The notes beneath the pieces are model-generated. The model had not been told where the DNA came from, ran no database searches, and saw only the letters and a program-made list of their open reading frames with translations. A program made the translations under genes and the position numbers. Below are positions 1 through 10,700 of a DNA stretch of 64,000 bases, piece by piece (the first letter of the stretch is position 1; each line of letters opens with the position of its first letter). This DNA comes from Omphalotus guepiniiformis (lineage: Eukaryota > Basidiomycota > Agaricomycetes > Agaricales > Omphalotaceae). The stretch spans positions 62,001 through 126,000 of the forward strand of contig JAQOOI010000037.1 of NCBI GenBank assembly GCA_028554645.1, read 5' to 3'.

Positions 1-56
1 CAGCATTTACCCTCGGTCAAACGACGTTTATCTAAAAACAATCTTGCTTCGGTAAG

Positions 57-305
57 AGCAGCACCTCTGGATTGAAGATTCGCATACCTCCGAGGCTACC
101 TCCGAGCTCGCAAAATCACCCTGAGGTAAGTACTTCTCAATTGCATTGTCTGGTAACTGAGCGGACTACACGCCTGAAGGTGCAAGGAGAGGGTTGCAAT
201 CCCGCCACCTATGCTTTGGCTCCCGCATATGCCGCCATTTTTGGCCCCGAGAATTTGGAGGAGGACGAACTGACAGATCTAGAACTTGAAGATACACAGA
301 CATAG
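57..305 (+). CDS. Chromodomain protein gene, 3' exons only (left arm copy, 5' end off the window)
   Basis: Exons at 57-125 and 180-305 mirror the last two exons of the complete gene at 34895-35697. They encode a Pro/Ser-rich linker and an acidic C-terminus ending at a stop at 303-305. The intron 126-179 has GT-AG ends (GTAAGT...GAAG). The chromodomain exons would lie left of position 1, so it cannot be told whether this copy is complete. The segment appears identical to the right arm. Confidence 0.6.
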   Translation, partial: SSTSGLKIRIPPRLPPSSQNHPEVSTSQLHCLVTERTTRLKVQGEGCNPATYALAPAYAAIFGPENLEEDELTDLELEDTQT

Positions 306-545
306 AAAACCGGAGATATATTACACTGTTAGAGCGACTAGGTAAAGAGAAGGACATGGTTGCAGTAAAGAAAGTAAGAACTTGATGAGACGCAAAGAGA
401 ATGCAAGAAGACGGCAAGAAGACGGCAAGGCAATTAGGGAGGACGCAAGCAGGTAGGAAGACTCGATGGGTAAGGAAGGTAAGAAGACGGCAAGACGATC
501 AGGGAGGACATGATAATGAAGGTAAAGAAGGTGGGAAGACTATTT

Positions 546-1828
546 TCAACCAACATCTGCTTCAATTTGACGGATAAAGCGCGCCCTCTCCAGTGCGCTG
601 ATCAATACATGTTCAATCTTCTTCCACTCTGAGGATCACGACTGTAAGAAATGGTGGCACACGCGTTGACTTCGACAACGCCATACCTTTCGCTTTGAGA
701 GGAGTCGTCTTCCAAACAAGGGGGTGTCTGCGAAGCATATTTGCCTCCTCGTAAGGAATGTTCTTGAGCAACAAATAGTCAAATATTCTGAACAGAAGAA
801 CTTGAGTTTCAATGTAAACAAGAAAAAACGCAAAGAATACTTACCTGTACATGCGACTGATCTTCGCACCCAACCCATGGTCCTTTTCTTTATCTTTCTT
901 GAAGAATACTTCCCATTCACGTATAAGCTACCGTGACGCAGATCGACATCAGCTTCGGGAACACTATCTGCAAAAGGAACGGACTAACGCGCAATTTCTG
1001 CAACCGAGACTCCTCTGCTGTCGCCTTGAAGCTAGCGTTCTCGGGAGAATCGCCGAGTCCGAGTTTAAGCAACTGCAAGGACATGACTTCCACCTGTTTC
1101 TTTGAGTAATACACAATGTTCTTGGTTTGGTCTCTCTGATTCCCTGATCATACTGGGTAGCAGAGACTGCCGGCGGCGCAAGGAGAGTCACGTACCACTC
1201 ATGTGGGGGATGAGACGAATAGCCTCTCTCTGTAACGCGGTGAGCTTGTCCACATTACTCACTCGACTGCGAGACGATGTTCAGCACTAGGCAATGCAGA
1301 TCCAGATCAGGGCGAACACAGAGCACGTACTGCTTTGGCAAGCATCTGGTGCAGAGCCGCTTCTCTAGTACCCATTGTATGGTCTCTATCCGAGCGGCCC
1401 CGCAGTCCTGCACCGAACAAAGAACAATTAGACTTGACCCGACGAAGACGAGCAGAAGGCACGTGCCATGCATCTAGCAGGCCCAAAGAGTAGGTATGCC
1501 CAAGTCCACTCTTCCTGGCCAGTTGGAGGATCCGGGACGCCGCGAGCCGTTCTCGCGATCGTCCAAATATCTTTTACCGACTGTGACCGGTCGGTAAGAT
1601 AGGATCGAAGTTGTCTACAAGTGCGCGAGAATTGCATCAGAACCGGCAAGCCCATGAACTGGAACAACTGGAGTGTCTTGGTCAGAGTGATAAGAGTACA
1701 ATGCGCTCGTCACTTACCAACGCCAGCATCTCATTGGGAAGCTGCAACAGCCTCGATTCTGTCTTTTGTCGCTTGGAAGCGGCAAAAGACTTAGAATGGT
1801 ATTGTTTGCGCTTGCGGGCGCTAGGCAT
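546..1828 (-). CDS. F-box protein, 293 aa (left arm copy)
   Basis: This is the mirror of the gene at 33372-34654. Exons on the minus strand are 1718-1828, 1467-1667, 1331-1407, 1196-1266, 989-1143, 845-927, 687-787 and 546-628. The F-box core (LLQLPNEMLAL, then a Leu-rich helix with SRTCRQLRSYL) spans the first intron. A Cys-rich patch (DCGA...LCTRCLP) and charged C-terminal helices follow, as in many Agaricomycete F-box proteins. F-box proteins recruit substrates to SCF ubiquitin ligases by binding Skp1. The reading frame is intact and the translated product is identical to the right-arm copy, so both could be expressed. Confidence 0.72.
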
Positions 1829-2524
1829 GGGCGATGTACGAGAAACTCGAAGAGGTCTTGAACGAAAGGGATGGTGTCGCGCAGAGTACGAAGGGGATTA
1901 TTTCGCGAAGGATACGAAAAAGTACGAAGGTACGAAGGGGATGATTTCGCGAAGGATACGAAAACCTCGAGTGGCTAAGACTCATTATGTAGCTTTCGTG
2001 TTCTTTGTTGCCTTTGATAAAGCTTTTCGAGCTCAAGAGATCAAAGATGGGTAGCCGAAAATGGAATCCGGGGGGCAGCGTGTGCATACCTATTACCTTC
2101 CCATGCCAGGTCCTTCCCTTTTTGGAGATTTTTCGCCTCATTCCTGCTTAGTTTCAGCATACTTACACCCGCGACCCAAAGGACAAGGGGTTTGAGATGA
2201 TCTGCCTTCACAATCACCATTTTACATTTCACAATCTTTGTAGATGTCAACGTGCCAATTTCTCTTTCAACCTTTGTTGAAGCAAACGCGTCATTCTCAA
2301 TCATTCGTCATTTCCCTTTCAATGAGTCAGCGTTTCGGAGGACATGTGGCCTAATCGCCGCCACGTGTATGTACAAATCACCAGCGCTAGCTCCCGCCCT
2401 AAGTATCGGTATCCCTGCTCGACAAAGGCATCTTGTGTACTCGCTTGTCCTTCCAAGTAACCAATGATGGGTGTGACTACTCGCATTTAAGTGACATACG
2501 CTGAACTTCAAATGGATCTCACCG

Positions 2525-2532
2525 TATATATA
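2525..2532 (+). promoter_or_regulatory. TATA-like box upstream of the 2590 gene
   Basis: TATATATA lies 58 bp before the ATG at 2590, just outside the inverted-repeat arm. The distance fits a fungal TATA element with a short leader. Confidence 0.35.
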
Positions 2533-2589
2533 CCACGTATCAGTCGAAACCCCATTACCCTCCTTCGTACATTGTCTCTATCCAGCCGA

Positions 2590-3078
2590 ATGTCTAGCCC
2601 CGCCACCTCTCGTCGTTTGGGTCGTCGTGCCCTTGCCCGGCAACCATCTCCTAGCCAACCGACCAGCGTTCATGAAATGTCGGCTTCTAACAACGTTGAA
2701 CTTCGTGCAGCTGGACCGTCGGTGGCCAGGGAAGAAGTCGTTGCTGAAGCAGTTGCCGCTGAAGCAGTTGCCGATATCCCCCTTGTCCCTGAAGAAGTTG
2801 TCCCTGAAGCAGCAGTCGCCCCCCCTGTCACCGAAGCCGTTGTCATTGCCAATCACCCAAACGACGACGAACCCCCCGCGTATCAGGGTCCCCACCAACT
2901 ACCCTTCATCATTCTCTTACTACCCAAACAAGATCGGGGATGGAATCACCACACAGTTTTGGCTGGCCATGGGGTGTTCTTCGTCACGTTCCTTGCGTTC
3001 TTTGTCGCTTTTTACGCGCTCGGTGCCGCTATCGAACACCTTCCTTGTGCGCTTGCATCTGTCCCTCGACTGGGCTGA
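2590..3078 (+). CDS. Hypothetical protein with acidic Ala/Val repeats and a hydrophobic segment
   Basis: The open frame from ATG 2590 encodes about 162 aa. The N-terminus is Ser/Arg/Pro-rich. Short acidic repeats follow (EEVVAEAVAAEAVA and variants), then an EPPAYQ motif, and near the C-terminus a likely membrane helix (GVFFVTFLAFFVAFYALGAA). I do not recognise a family. A possible 66-nt in-frame intron starts at 2889. A further hydrophobic reading frame runs to 3329 and may be a spliced 3' exon, but no junction could be made to fit. It begins only 120 bp inside the inverted-repeat boundary. Confidence 0.45.
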   Translation: MSSPATSRRLGRRALARQPSPSQPTSVHEMSASNNVELRAAGPSVAREEVVAEAVAAEAVADIPLVPEEVVPEAAVAPPVTEAVVIANHPNDDEPPAYQGPHQLPFIILLLPKQDRGWNHHTVLAGHGVFFVTFLAFFVAFYALGAAIEHLPCALASVPRLG

Positions 3079-3509
3079 AAATAAAACTGACTCTGATTTC
3101 CCAGACATTACCTGGCTCTACAGACAATGTCCTTCATTGTATCCCTCTGCAACCTGTCGTGTTGCGTTTTTTAAATTTCCTGATCCAAGTCGTCCGCACC
3201 ATACCTGTGTTAATCAAGGCCCTGGTAAATATTCTGTTCAGGTTTCTGCCTCATGCTAATCCCCTTTTCAAGGTCTGCGCTCAAATCCTAGCGTGCGGTT
3301 GGGCAATTTTCGTGGGAATCACCAATTAGATTGATCTGATATGTACCAGTATTCTGATATCTTTGTAATTCTAAGTATACTATCACCTGTACCCTGTACT
3401 TGCTACCCATCAGAATCAGAGGTTCAACGTTCAGGGACCAAGTGTCCGTGAACGAAAAGAAAACATTCATAAATGGGGCTCTGTTGTAGTTCCAAATTGC
3501 GAATATGCT

Positions 3510-4400
3510 ACCAGGGGAGATCATCTGTGATGTTCTACTTAGAGGGAGATGGCATCATGGTTGAGGCCGACCTTGAATCGATCTGCCCTCGGAATCAGAT
3601 CAATTTCTGGATATATTGCACGGAAATAATAAAATGACAACCCTGCGAGACATGAGCACTGGTAATGCAAAAGTCTGACTAGTGGGCGGTAGTTAAGCTA
3701 ATTGAAGTACACATTACAACGAGAGCGTCGGGGGGAAGGGGACGTAGCGAGCGCAATGCAATACACCTTTGTCGTGGTGAGGAGTGCTGCGAAGGGCTGT
3801 AGAACGTCCCGAATCAACGCGAGCACCGCGAGGGCTGATAAACGAGGGAGCAGACATTTGAGAGCGGCGGTAGGCGGGAAGGTAGAAGGAAGACAAGTCA
3901 AAGACACAAAAAAAGGTGATGAGCACTGTCTGGTCCGATCGCAATCCGAGTCCTTAGTATTGAAAAGACGCAGATGACGCAGGGCTATCCTGAACGCGAC
4001 TAATGCGTTGGAGCATACGAGCCTCTAGATATGAGCGAGAAGGGGATCGGTTGAGGATTAGGTAGATACCCGAAGTGGAGTGTAGCAGGCATTTGGCACT
4101 GGTCTCGGAGATCGCTGCGCAGGAGTCGCCTCCCTCATCCAGCTCATCACCACTATCCGCCCGATGACTTGCCGCGCGACCTCCTTGATATCAGTGTGGC
4201 GCAGATTGTATGAAACAGAGACGGGTCGAAACGACACAGAGATTTTCTCCACTGGTGAGTACTCGCCCTCCTTTCTCCAGGTCAGGCTCCATTTCTAGGA
4301 ATTCGTTCTCTTTAGTAGAGCGGCGCAATTCTCCAAAAGCCAAATGCGCTTGCAGTTGGCAACACAGTCTGATTGCTGGGCATGCAGCTCTGCAGTCGCA
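3510..4400. repeat. Dispersed repeat R2, copy A (inverted relative to B and C)
   Basis: This matches the reverse complement of 37870-38737 (positions sum to 42247 over most of its length) and, more divergently, 62630-63830 in inverted orientation. Weaker similarity to 3440-3510 resumes at 38950-39020, after about 210 bp present only in copy B. A short frame encoding MSAPSFISPRGARVDSG and a frame with EVARQVIGRI are shared by the copies. Frames are interrupted by single-base differences, so I treat it as degenerate coding sequence of unknown origin. Confidence 0.8.
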
Positions 4401-4914
4401 GTCAAGAATTTGAGCTCAAGGATTGTTTCGGCGATCGAGGCCGTGTCTCCAGAAAATCCTGCGCCAGTTACCATAAGTGCACGCTCAGCAAACAAAATCT
4501 CAATACTCACGCAAAGTTTACCCTCCAGCGCCTCCTGTATCAATCCCTCGCTCAGTAGTCTCCTCGGCATGCAGCTTCAGGTACCTGAACTCTGCCCTAA
4601 AAACCGTGATCACCGCTCCTTTCTCCAAATCATCTCTAGGATTTGGTTTCATTTAGTACCGCGCGTGTCTCCGAAAACGTCGATTGACAACACGTTTCAA
4701 TTGCTGGGCATGCAGCTGGGCAGTCAATTTCCGCGTTCGAGGGTATGAACAGTGTCGCCAGAGCATCCTACTCTGGACACAATAAGCGCGCGCTCAACAT
4801 AAGAACTCAGTACTCACGGCGAGCAGCAAAATACCTCTTATCGAGGGAGGAACAGTGGAGGTTTGGAGAGGAGATGATCACGTGATTCAACACGATCCCC
4901 CGATTACTGATATG

Positions 4915-4945
4915 TGATCAGCGGGTCGATATCTCCCAGAATAGG
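4915..4945 (-). promoter_or_regulatory. Shared promoter-like module, copy 1
   Basis: Contains the conserved word CCTATTCTGGGAGATATCGA (minus orientation) followed by CCCGCTGATCA. An ATCACGTGAT palindrome (E-box core CACGTG) lies about 40 bp away at 4877-4886. It stands between a degenerate repeat unit and the RING gene that starts at 5631. Six other copies occur in the window. Confidence 0.5.
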
Positions 4946-5058
4946 TAACTTGTTCCCAGCACTCGCTTCTATTCCTGGAAGATTCCCTCCCACGAGCCGT
5001 TCATCATCGTTTCGCAAACGTGAACTTATTTTTTCCCTCTTGTCCGCCTACCACCACG

Positions 5059-5205
5059 ATGGGATCAGCTCGCAAGGCGAACAACCACAAAATGCCTCAA
5101 CATTCCCATCCTCGCTCGAAGCCTCCTCTCGCGCTGCATCCTTTGAATACTCGTGCCCGGGACACCATCCAATCATACATGCATATGCACTTTGTTAGCG
5201 CCTGA
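5059..5205 (+). CDS. Small open frame, 48 aa, conserved in both R3 copies
   Basis: An ATG-initiated frame (MGSARKANNHKMPQ...) ends at 5205. It is identical at the protein level in the inverted copy (54478-54624, minus). It is basic and His/Pro-rich with no recognised domain. Identity of the whole block gives no evidence of selection, so coding status is doubtful. It may simply be leader or promoter of the RING gene. Confidence 0.2.
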   Translation: MGSARKANNHKMPQHSHPRSKPPLALHPLNTRARDTIQSYMHMHFVSA

Positions 5206-5630
5206 GAACTTTCAACAATACCACAGGATAAAGGGGTCGGTTTGCTCCCTTTACGCTTTGTTTCCCATTCGTCATCTTTTGACTTTCCGCGAAAACTACT
5301 GACTTTGTTCTAGTTTCCCTCTCGGGAAATTTCTTTTTCACGGCTGCAAAACACAATGGGCACGGTAGAGGGCATGGTAGAGGGAATGCCCTTTCTTTTG
5401 GTATACCAGTGGCTATCTCAATTTTGATATAAATATGTGGTACGTTCACGATATTCTGTCTCTCTCATCCTTGTCTGTTTACATTCTGTCCTGATAGCTT
5501 GATAGCTGGAACTATCTCTCGTCCGTACTCGTCACCACTACATCTAGTTCTTTTACCATATCTGCAGCCGGTGAAGCCCTTCCCAGCCCTACTTCGTCCG
5601 GTCACTGATTTTTTCCAAGTTCTTTCAACC

Positions 5631-6713
5631 ATGCCCGCTGCTCTTCGTCGATCCCCTCGTTCCACGCGATCCACTCGCACGCAATCTTTTCCATATCCAA
5701 CACCGTCTGAGACGGGTTTCTCTCCTGATATTTCCCCTCCAACTCCACCGTTCACCCCCTCACGCAAAAAGTCCTCGCCGGTCTTTCTTTCCAGCCCAGA
5801 TCCTTTTACAGCGTCGAGTTCTACCCCGGCCCCTTCATCAACTCCTTTCTCACCCCCTGCTACGCCCACCCGACGCCGCTCGTATCGACAGCGCTCATAT
5901 CGACGAAGGCCCAGAGCAGGGAAAGGTACCAGTGAAAGACCCATCATCCTTGATGACGAGACGGTTCAAGTACCTGCCGTATGCTTCTTTTTCGTAGCAT
6001 GCCAAGTTTTTTTCTGAGTTACCTCCCTAGCCGACTTCCGACTCTGTCAATCCACCACCCATCATCCTTGATGACGAGACGGATGCTCATGAGGTAGAAC
6101 ACATGGTTCAAGTACCTGCCGTATGCTTCTTTTTCGTAGCATGCCAAGTTTTTTTCTGAGTTACCTCCCTAGCCGACTTCCGACTCTGTCAATCCACCAC
6201 CCTTACCCCCACAGGACCTGGTGCAACAGTTGCAAGAAGTGACCGAGAGATTGTCCGCACTGAACCGCGCGGCTCTCGAGCGCACAAAATGCACTATTTG
6301 CATTGATCTTGCCTGGCAACCTCGTGTGTGCGTATCTCTTACATCTTCACGGTTCATTTTCTGATAATCATTGTAGACTCCGCTGTGGCCACCTCTTTTG
6401 CGGTTCCTGTCTCACTGACCTGCGTCACGCAGCCGAGCATGCTCACATTTTGTCCGGTGGAACCGGCCCCCCTCGCATTCCTTGCCCGATTTGTCGCGAA
6501 ACCATTCGGCATCCTCCCGCCCCTTGCCTTGCTCTTCAGGAAGAAGTCGATGCGTTGGCTGCGGAACAAGGACTTCACGCGCCTCCTCATCGCTATTTCT
6601 ACTGGCCTGATGATTTTACCCAGCGGCTCTATGCAGGGGTAGCAGGTTCAGTTCGACGGCGGACTGCTCCGCTTCGACGGCAACATGCTGTTAACCCGTT
6701 ACCCCGTTACTGA
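5631..6713 (+). CDS. RING-finger protein, 309 aa (copy A, with a duplicated exon)
   Basis: Exons are 5631-5978, 6031-6120, 6173-6327 and 6377-6713, with introns of 52, 52 and 49 nt, all GT-AG. Residues 1-116 are Ser/Pro/Arg-rich and probably disordered. A short Leu-rich coiled stretch (DLVQQLQEVTERLSALNRAA) precedes a C3HC4-type RING: CTIC, then CGHLFCGSC, then CPIC. All eight zinc ligands are present. The probable function is an E3 ubiquitin ligase that binds an E2 enzyme. Exon 2 (90 nt, 30 codons) and its intron are a 142-bp tandem duplication absent from the copy at 53112-54052. The duplicated intron repeats the same splice sites, so the frame is preserved. Confidence 0.8.
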
Positions 6714-7553
6714 TAGATCCTGAGTAGTTGACGTCATTCAGCATACCTATGCTCCCTCCTCAAATTATCACCCCATGCCTTAATCTTTATTGTATATCCT
6801 CTTGAAACGTATCAAATGAATTTGCTTATGTATTGGAATAGCTCAACTTGAAAGAGATTGCGAAATCGCGTGACACTACTGTGCTTGCTTATTAAAGCAA
6901 CAAGGCTGCTATCTGAATTCCACATCATGTGTATGACTGGTGGGGTGTTGATTTCGGCGATGGTCTTTTGCTGCTGGAAGTCATAACACACGCCGTCCCG
7001 TCATAAAAAAACCTCGTTGGATTGCACAAGGGGGGCTTGATGGAATTGACGCGCGTGTCTCGATATGAATTGTGAAAAGTTGGATTTTCCCAATCGGCTA
7101 AAAATCAACTTCGTTTCGTGTTGTTTTAAATCGAGAAATGCGCTCAAAGCAAATGCAGCCTCGTTAATTCACATTAATTTAGCACGATGTACATTCTTCG
7201 CAATAGATTGGGTAATATCCGAGTCAATTCATATTCGCATGTATCATATGGATTATCGGGTCATGTTGAATGATGTTGGGATTTGTGGCACCACTGTAAA
7301 TACAACATAGTGCGGGGTGCTTTTCCTACTAATTCCTCCTTTCCCAATCTCCTCCAATTCTTCGCGCTTCCCGGCGCAAGCCCGATGACGCAAGCTCAAA
7401 GATAGTGGCTAATCATGAGTTATCGCATGAAAAGGTACGGAACAAGTGGACCAAGCTTCTTTTTTGCATCTGCTGCCCGGCGAGAGGCTTCTCGAAAGCA
7501 CTAAAAGAACTAGTCAGGCAGTATCTAGGGCACGCAGTAAGTAAAGGACTTAC
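6714..7553. other. AT-rich intergenic stretch, nothing recognised
   Basis: There is no convincing open frame, RNA gene or repeat. It is more AT-rich than its flanks. Confidence 0.5.
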
Positions 7554-7773
7554 CTCAGTCTCGGCGCTATCCTTGACCTCATCCCAGTAATTTTTGAATT
7601 CAGCCGTAGTACCATTTGGGTTTTTCTGAACCCACTCCTTCGCACAAAGGTTCCTGTGGCAGTAGCATAGTAATGCGGTGACTAGCGCTGGAACGGTCAG
7701 CGCCGTTGGAGTGGCCGGTGCAGAAATCGTCGCTGAAGTCTTCGCAACGTCAACGGAGACATCGACGAGAGTC
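7554..7773 (-). pseudogene. Orphan exon of an unrecognised gene
   Basis: An open minus-strand frame runs from an acceptor (CGCACAG, at 7774) to a donor (GTAAGT, at 7553). It encodes an Ala/Thr/Val-rich stretch followed by CAKEWVQKNPNGTTAEF and KNYWDEVKDSAETE. The second half resembles a charged globular segment seen in Agaricomycete hypothetical proteins; I cannot assign it. No joinable exons are apparent downstream, and just upstream lies a piece of coatomer alpha. A chimeric remnant is therefore likelier than a gene. Confidence 0.4.
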
Positions 7774-7883
7774 CTGTGCGAAAACGTCGGCTATAGCAAT
7801 AGGAAACTCGGAGACTAAACCCGGAAAGCCAATCTCAGTCTTTTCTATACCACTCGCATTCAAACTGCAAACAAGACGCATAA

Positions 7884-8116
7884 ATGACGACTGATATTAA
7901 AAGATCTCGCACTTCCATAGTCTGTTCATACGAAATGTTAACCATGGTAAGCGACATAGATAAACCTGTGTTGCCTTGTTGAGAACAGCAAACCGATTTC
8001 TAGCAACAAAGATTGCACTCTGTCCGTTCCCCTTTTTTCCATCCACACTGGAATCCTTTAGCTCTCCACCTTGCGCCGAAGACTGCCCAGGCAGCGCCGT
8101 CAGCTCATAGATGCCA
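7884..8116 (-). pseudogene. Captured fragment of coatomer subunit alpha (COPA/Cop1)
   Basis: The minus strand 8116-7966 encodes an open frame ending SAIFVARNRFAVLNKATQ. A 44-nt GT-AG intron (7922-7965) follows, then TMEVRDLLISVV. VARNRFAVL followed by MEVRDL-NSVV is characteristic of the region after the N-terminal WD40 propeller of coatomer alpha, which coats COPI vesicles at the Golgi. Only about 60 codons remain out of roughly 1,200. The frame dies just after SVV. The fragment abuts the edge of repeat block R4 at about 8117. The identification is from memory of the family. Confidence 0.65.
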
Positions 8117-9612
8117 CAATCGCAAACTTGCGCGCGCTCAATAGACCGATGTCAGAAGCCACTTCAAAGTCGCACAAACGGACGCAATTGTCCCGAATAT
8201 AATAGAGCGCATTCACTAAGAATGCTTGAATGCAATGAGACCGCTATCGCGCCCTGCAGCAAATAGGTTGAGATTGGGATGGGCTGCGAGTACCCAAAAT
8301 CGGTCGTGCTCTCTCCTAAACGCCTGAAATACCCGGGAGAAGATGAAGCAGTCGAAAATGAATTGCCCTGGGAGGAAGAGGCGGGGGTGGAGTAAGTTGC
8401 GCTAGCTGGGGCGCCGCGTTCGTTGGTAGAGGGAGAACGCAAAGCAGTCGAAGAAGGCGCATTGCCCTGGGAGGAAGAGGCTGGAGTGCAGGTGGTGGAG
8501 AATGCTCGGCCTGCGAACGAGACACAGGGAAAGCAGAATGCAGACTTGCGCGCTCCCAGCGTGCTCCAAGTGCGCAGACCCCCGGCTAAGCGAGACCAAG
8601 GGTGCGAAGATTTAGCGCCTTGACAACATGCCTAGTTCCCGGCTCGCATTGTCGGTAGCTAGATCCTCAAGACCAGATGCAGTCGCAATTCGGCATTCGG
8701 ACCATCGGCAAGAAGTGAAACCTCGACCTCAAGGCACTCCGGATGCTTAGAACCAGCCACCTGCCCAGGTAGCACTTGCGAGTTCTGCAGCATGCGCTTC
8801 AGAGGTTCTGCAGCCAAAATAATTCAAGTGCCAGGCATCTGCAGACTCTGCTGCAGTCCGCCTTTAACTAGCTGCGGTGAAGCGCCGCGCCTCGGGTCGC
8901 GTGCGACATGAATCATCCTCCGCGCTCGTCTTGTTGCCGGGACCTATGATTTCCTGGCTGCAGATGTCGATAGACTGAGACGTGAATGGGGAAGGCTGGT
9001 AGGCGGTTGGCAAAAGTAAGAGTTGATTGGGATAACGTTCAGGATTGTTTCGGCGATCGAGGCCGTGTCTCCAGAAAATCCTGCGCCAGTTACCATAAGT
9101 GCACGCTCAGCAAACAAAATCTCAATACTCACGCAAAGTTTACCCTCCAGCGCCTCCTGTATCAATCCCTCGCTCAGTAGTCTCCTCGGCACGCAGCTTC
9201 AGGTACCTGAACTCTGCCCTAAAAACCGTGATCACCGCTCCTTTCTCCAAATCATCTCTAGGATTTGGTTTCATTTAGTACCGCGCGTGTCTCCGAAAAC
9301 GTCGATTGACAACACGTTTCAATTGCTGGGCATGCAGCTGGGCAGTCAATTTCCGCGTTCGAGGGTATGAACAGTGTCGCCAGAGCATCCTACGCTGGAC
9401 ACAATAAGCGCGCGCTCAACATAAGAACTCAGTACTCACGTCAATTTACCCTCCAGTTTGTCTGTCTACCGTTGCGAGTCGCAGTCCGGCTGCTTCGAAG
9501 CGAGCAGCAAAATACCTCTTTATCGGGGAGGGAGAGGAGATGATCACGTGATTGAACACGATCCCCGGATTACTGATATCTGATCAACGGGTCGATATCT
9601 CCCAGAATAGGA
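8117..9612. repeat. Dispersed repeat R4, copy A
   Basis: Inverted relative to 35930-37880 (copy B; sum 45997 for the first part) and 54737-56230 (copy C; sum 64305 near 9 kb). It contains a Ser/Thr-rich open frame with the repeated peptide TPASSSQGN, and the exon-like unit also found at 4.4, 36.3, 55.1 and 62.5 kb. Copies A and C share a deletion of about 390 bp relative to B (B 36555-37005), so they are closer to each other than to B. Confidence 0.85.
9581..9611 (-). promoter_or_regulatory. Shared promoter-like module, copy 2
   Basis: Same word as the other copies (minus orientation), with ATCACGTGAT at 9543-9552. To its right lie a decaying RING-like locus and the 57-bp tandem duplication. 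Confidence 0.5.
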
Positions 9613-9723
9613 GACTTTCTCACCGGTAACCGCCGGTTTGCGGGTCGGTTTTGTTGTGCAAACAATCCAGATTTGGATTGCTTATCATCCAAATATGCTC
9701 ACGTGGAGGGACTGGTCGTGAGT

Positions 9724-9768
9724 TACAGTGAACGCGAGAATTGATGTCACATTGTCGCGTTCACTGTA
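9724..9768. other. Perfect 14-bp inverted repeat (hairpin, 17-nt loop)
   Basis: TACAGTGAACGCGA and its exact reverse complement TCGCGTTCACTGTA are separated by 17 nt. It could be a hairpin, a dimeric protein site or a very small inverted-repeat element. No second copy was seen in the window. Confidence 0.6.
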
Positions 9769-9953
9769 GCTTGACTGGTGACTACTACCACCTACTCTCG
9801 TCTTAACACCCTCTTCCCCAGGTCCAAATGTTCAAAACGCATCTTCGAGTTTATTTCGCCGTTTTGCTTGTCGTCGTCTGAATATGTGACCAGAATAGGC
9901 GCTCATCTCCTCAACAGCACCTTCCTCTCCTATCTGAACGCCGCGCGGATTAA

Positions 9954-10067
9954 ACTCATGATCAGTGTGAGTATCTAAGTCTCATGCTGGAGGGTATGTG
10001 CTGCCATTCAACTCATGATCAGTGTGAGTATCTAACTCTCATGCTGGAGGGTATATGCTGCCATTCA
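9954..10067. repeat. 57-bp tandem duplication
   Basis: Two direct units (9954-10010 and 10011-10067) starting ACTCATGATCAGTGTGAG differ at only a few positions. Each unit contains a GTGAGT donor-like site, so this may be a duplicated exon end of a decayed gene. Confidence 0.8.
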
Positions 10068-10465
10068 AGCATTGACTGTCCGGTGATGTCGTCCGAATTC
10101 TCGTACATATACTTCACTTGACACAGTACAAAGGCAAAGGCGTCCATTTGCCATCGTGTCCTAGCTCACAACCTGCGCCACTCTAGTCCAGATTTAGATC
10201 GTGATACCAGCTGTCACTCCTCTCATTGCCTACCGTGCGGCTTTCCTCGCTCCTGAATGCTGACTACTCGCCGACCCCAACAACATTGCGCCTCGATTCT
10301 GATCGCTCTCCGGAGATGGAGACAGACGATGACTGAGAGGTAGCAGATGGTTTGACGCAGGAATCAATCATTCGGTACGTCCTGCCAGATCAGGTCAGAC
10401 TTTGTTTTACTCATTGCGTAGCAGAGCCTCTCCAGTGAGTCCGTTGACGACGCGTCAACTCCGAA

Positions 10466-10700
10466 CACGATCGCTGCTCAAGATACTGCTTCGCGTGCCT
10501 CATGCGCCAGGCTGCACACCACATCATGGAGGGAGATGATGTCAGTACAATGTGGTCTATGTCGCAAAGTACTCGCACGAGATTTTGAGCCCTGTCCATC
10601 AGTTGTTTCCTTCACACTAAAGGACCTGGTTGAAGCACTGGCAAATGCTTCGGGCATCGATATTCCTTATTGCCCTCCGTTTGAATGGTCCGCCCAGTGA
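10466..10700 (+). pseudogene. Degenerate RING-like gene fragment
   Basis: One frame reads HDRCSRYCFACLMRQAAHH and another, offset by one base, reads VQCGLCRKVLARDFEPC. Together they resemble the middle and last cysteine pairs of a RING finger, but the usual central histidine position is R/S and a frameshift separates the halves. An acidic tail frame continues past 10740. It lies to the right of promoter-like module copy 2, as RING gene A does for copy 1. This may be an old relative of the RING genes. Confidence 0.3.

Larger units (their letters stand above)
1..2470. repeat. Left arm of large inverted repeat (at least 2.47 kb)
   Basis: This arm is the reverse complement of 32730-35199. Paired positions sum to 35200 along the whole length, so there is no net insertion or deletion, and every translated segment I compared is identical. 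The inner end is sharp at 2470 (partner 32730). The outer end coincides with the window edge, so the true arm may be longer. It contains a complete F-box gene on the minus strand and the 3' end of a chromodomain gene on the plus strand. The spacer between arms is about 30.3 kb. Confidence 0.95.
4421..6720. repeat. Inverted repeat block R3, left copy (RING gene block)
   Basis: Reverse complement of 53105-55262. Positions sum to 59683 up to about 5962. After that they sum to 59825 because this copy contains an extra 142-bp tandem duplication. The block comprises a tandem exon-like unit (4421-4860), promoter-like module copy 1, a short open frame (5059-5205) and the RING-finger gene. Confidence 0.92.

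Noticed and set aside
1611..2054. 147-codon plus frame (also 33146-33589 minus)
   Set aside because: Overlaps F-box exons 1-2 on the opposite strand and has no domain. The F-box model explains the sequence with consistent splicing.
5465..5947. 160-codon minus-strand frame (also 53736-54218 plus)
   Set aside because: Shadow of exon 1 of the RING gene, which has matching splice sites and a zinc-binding domain.
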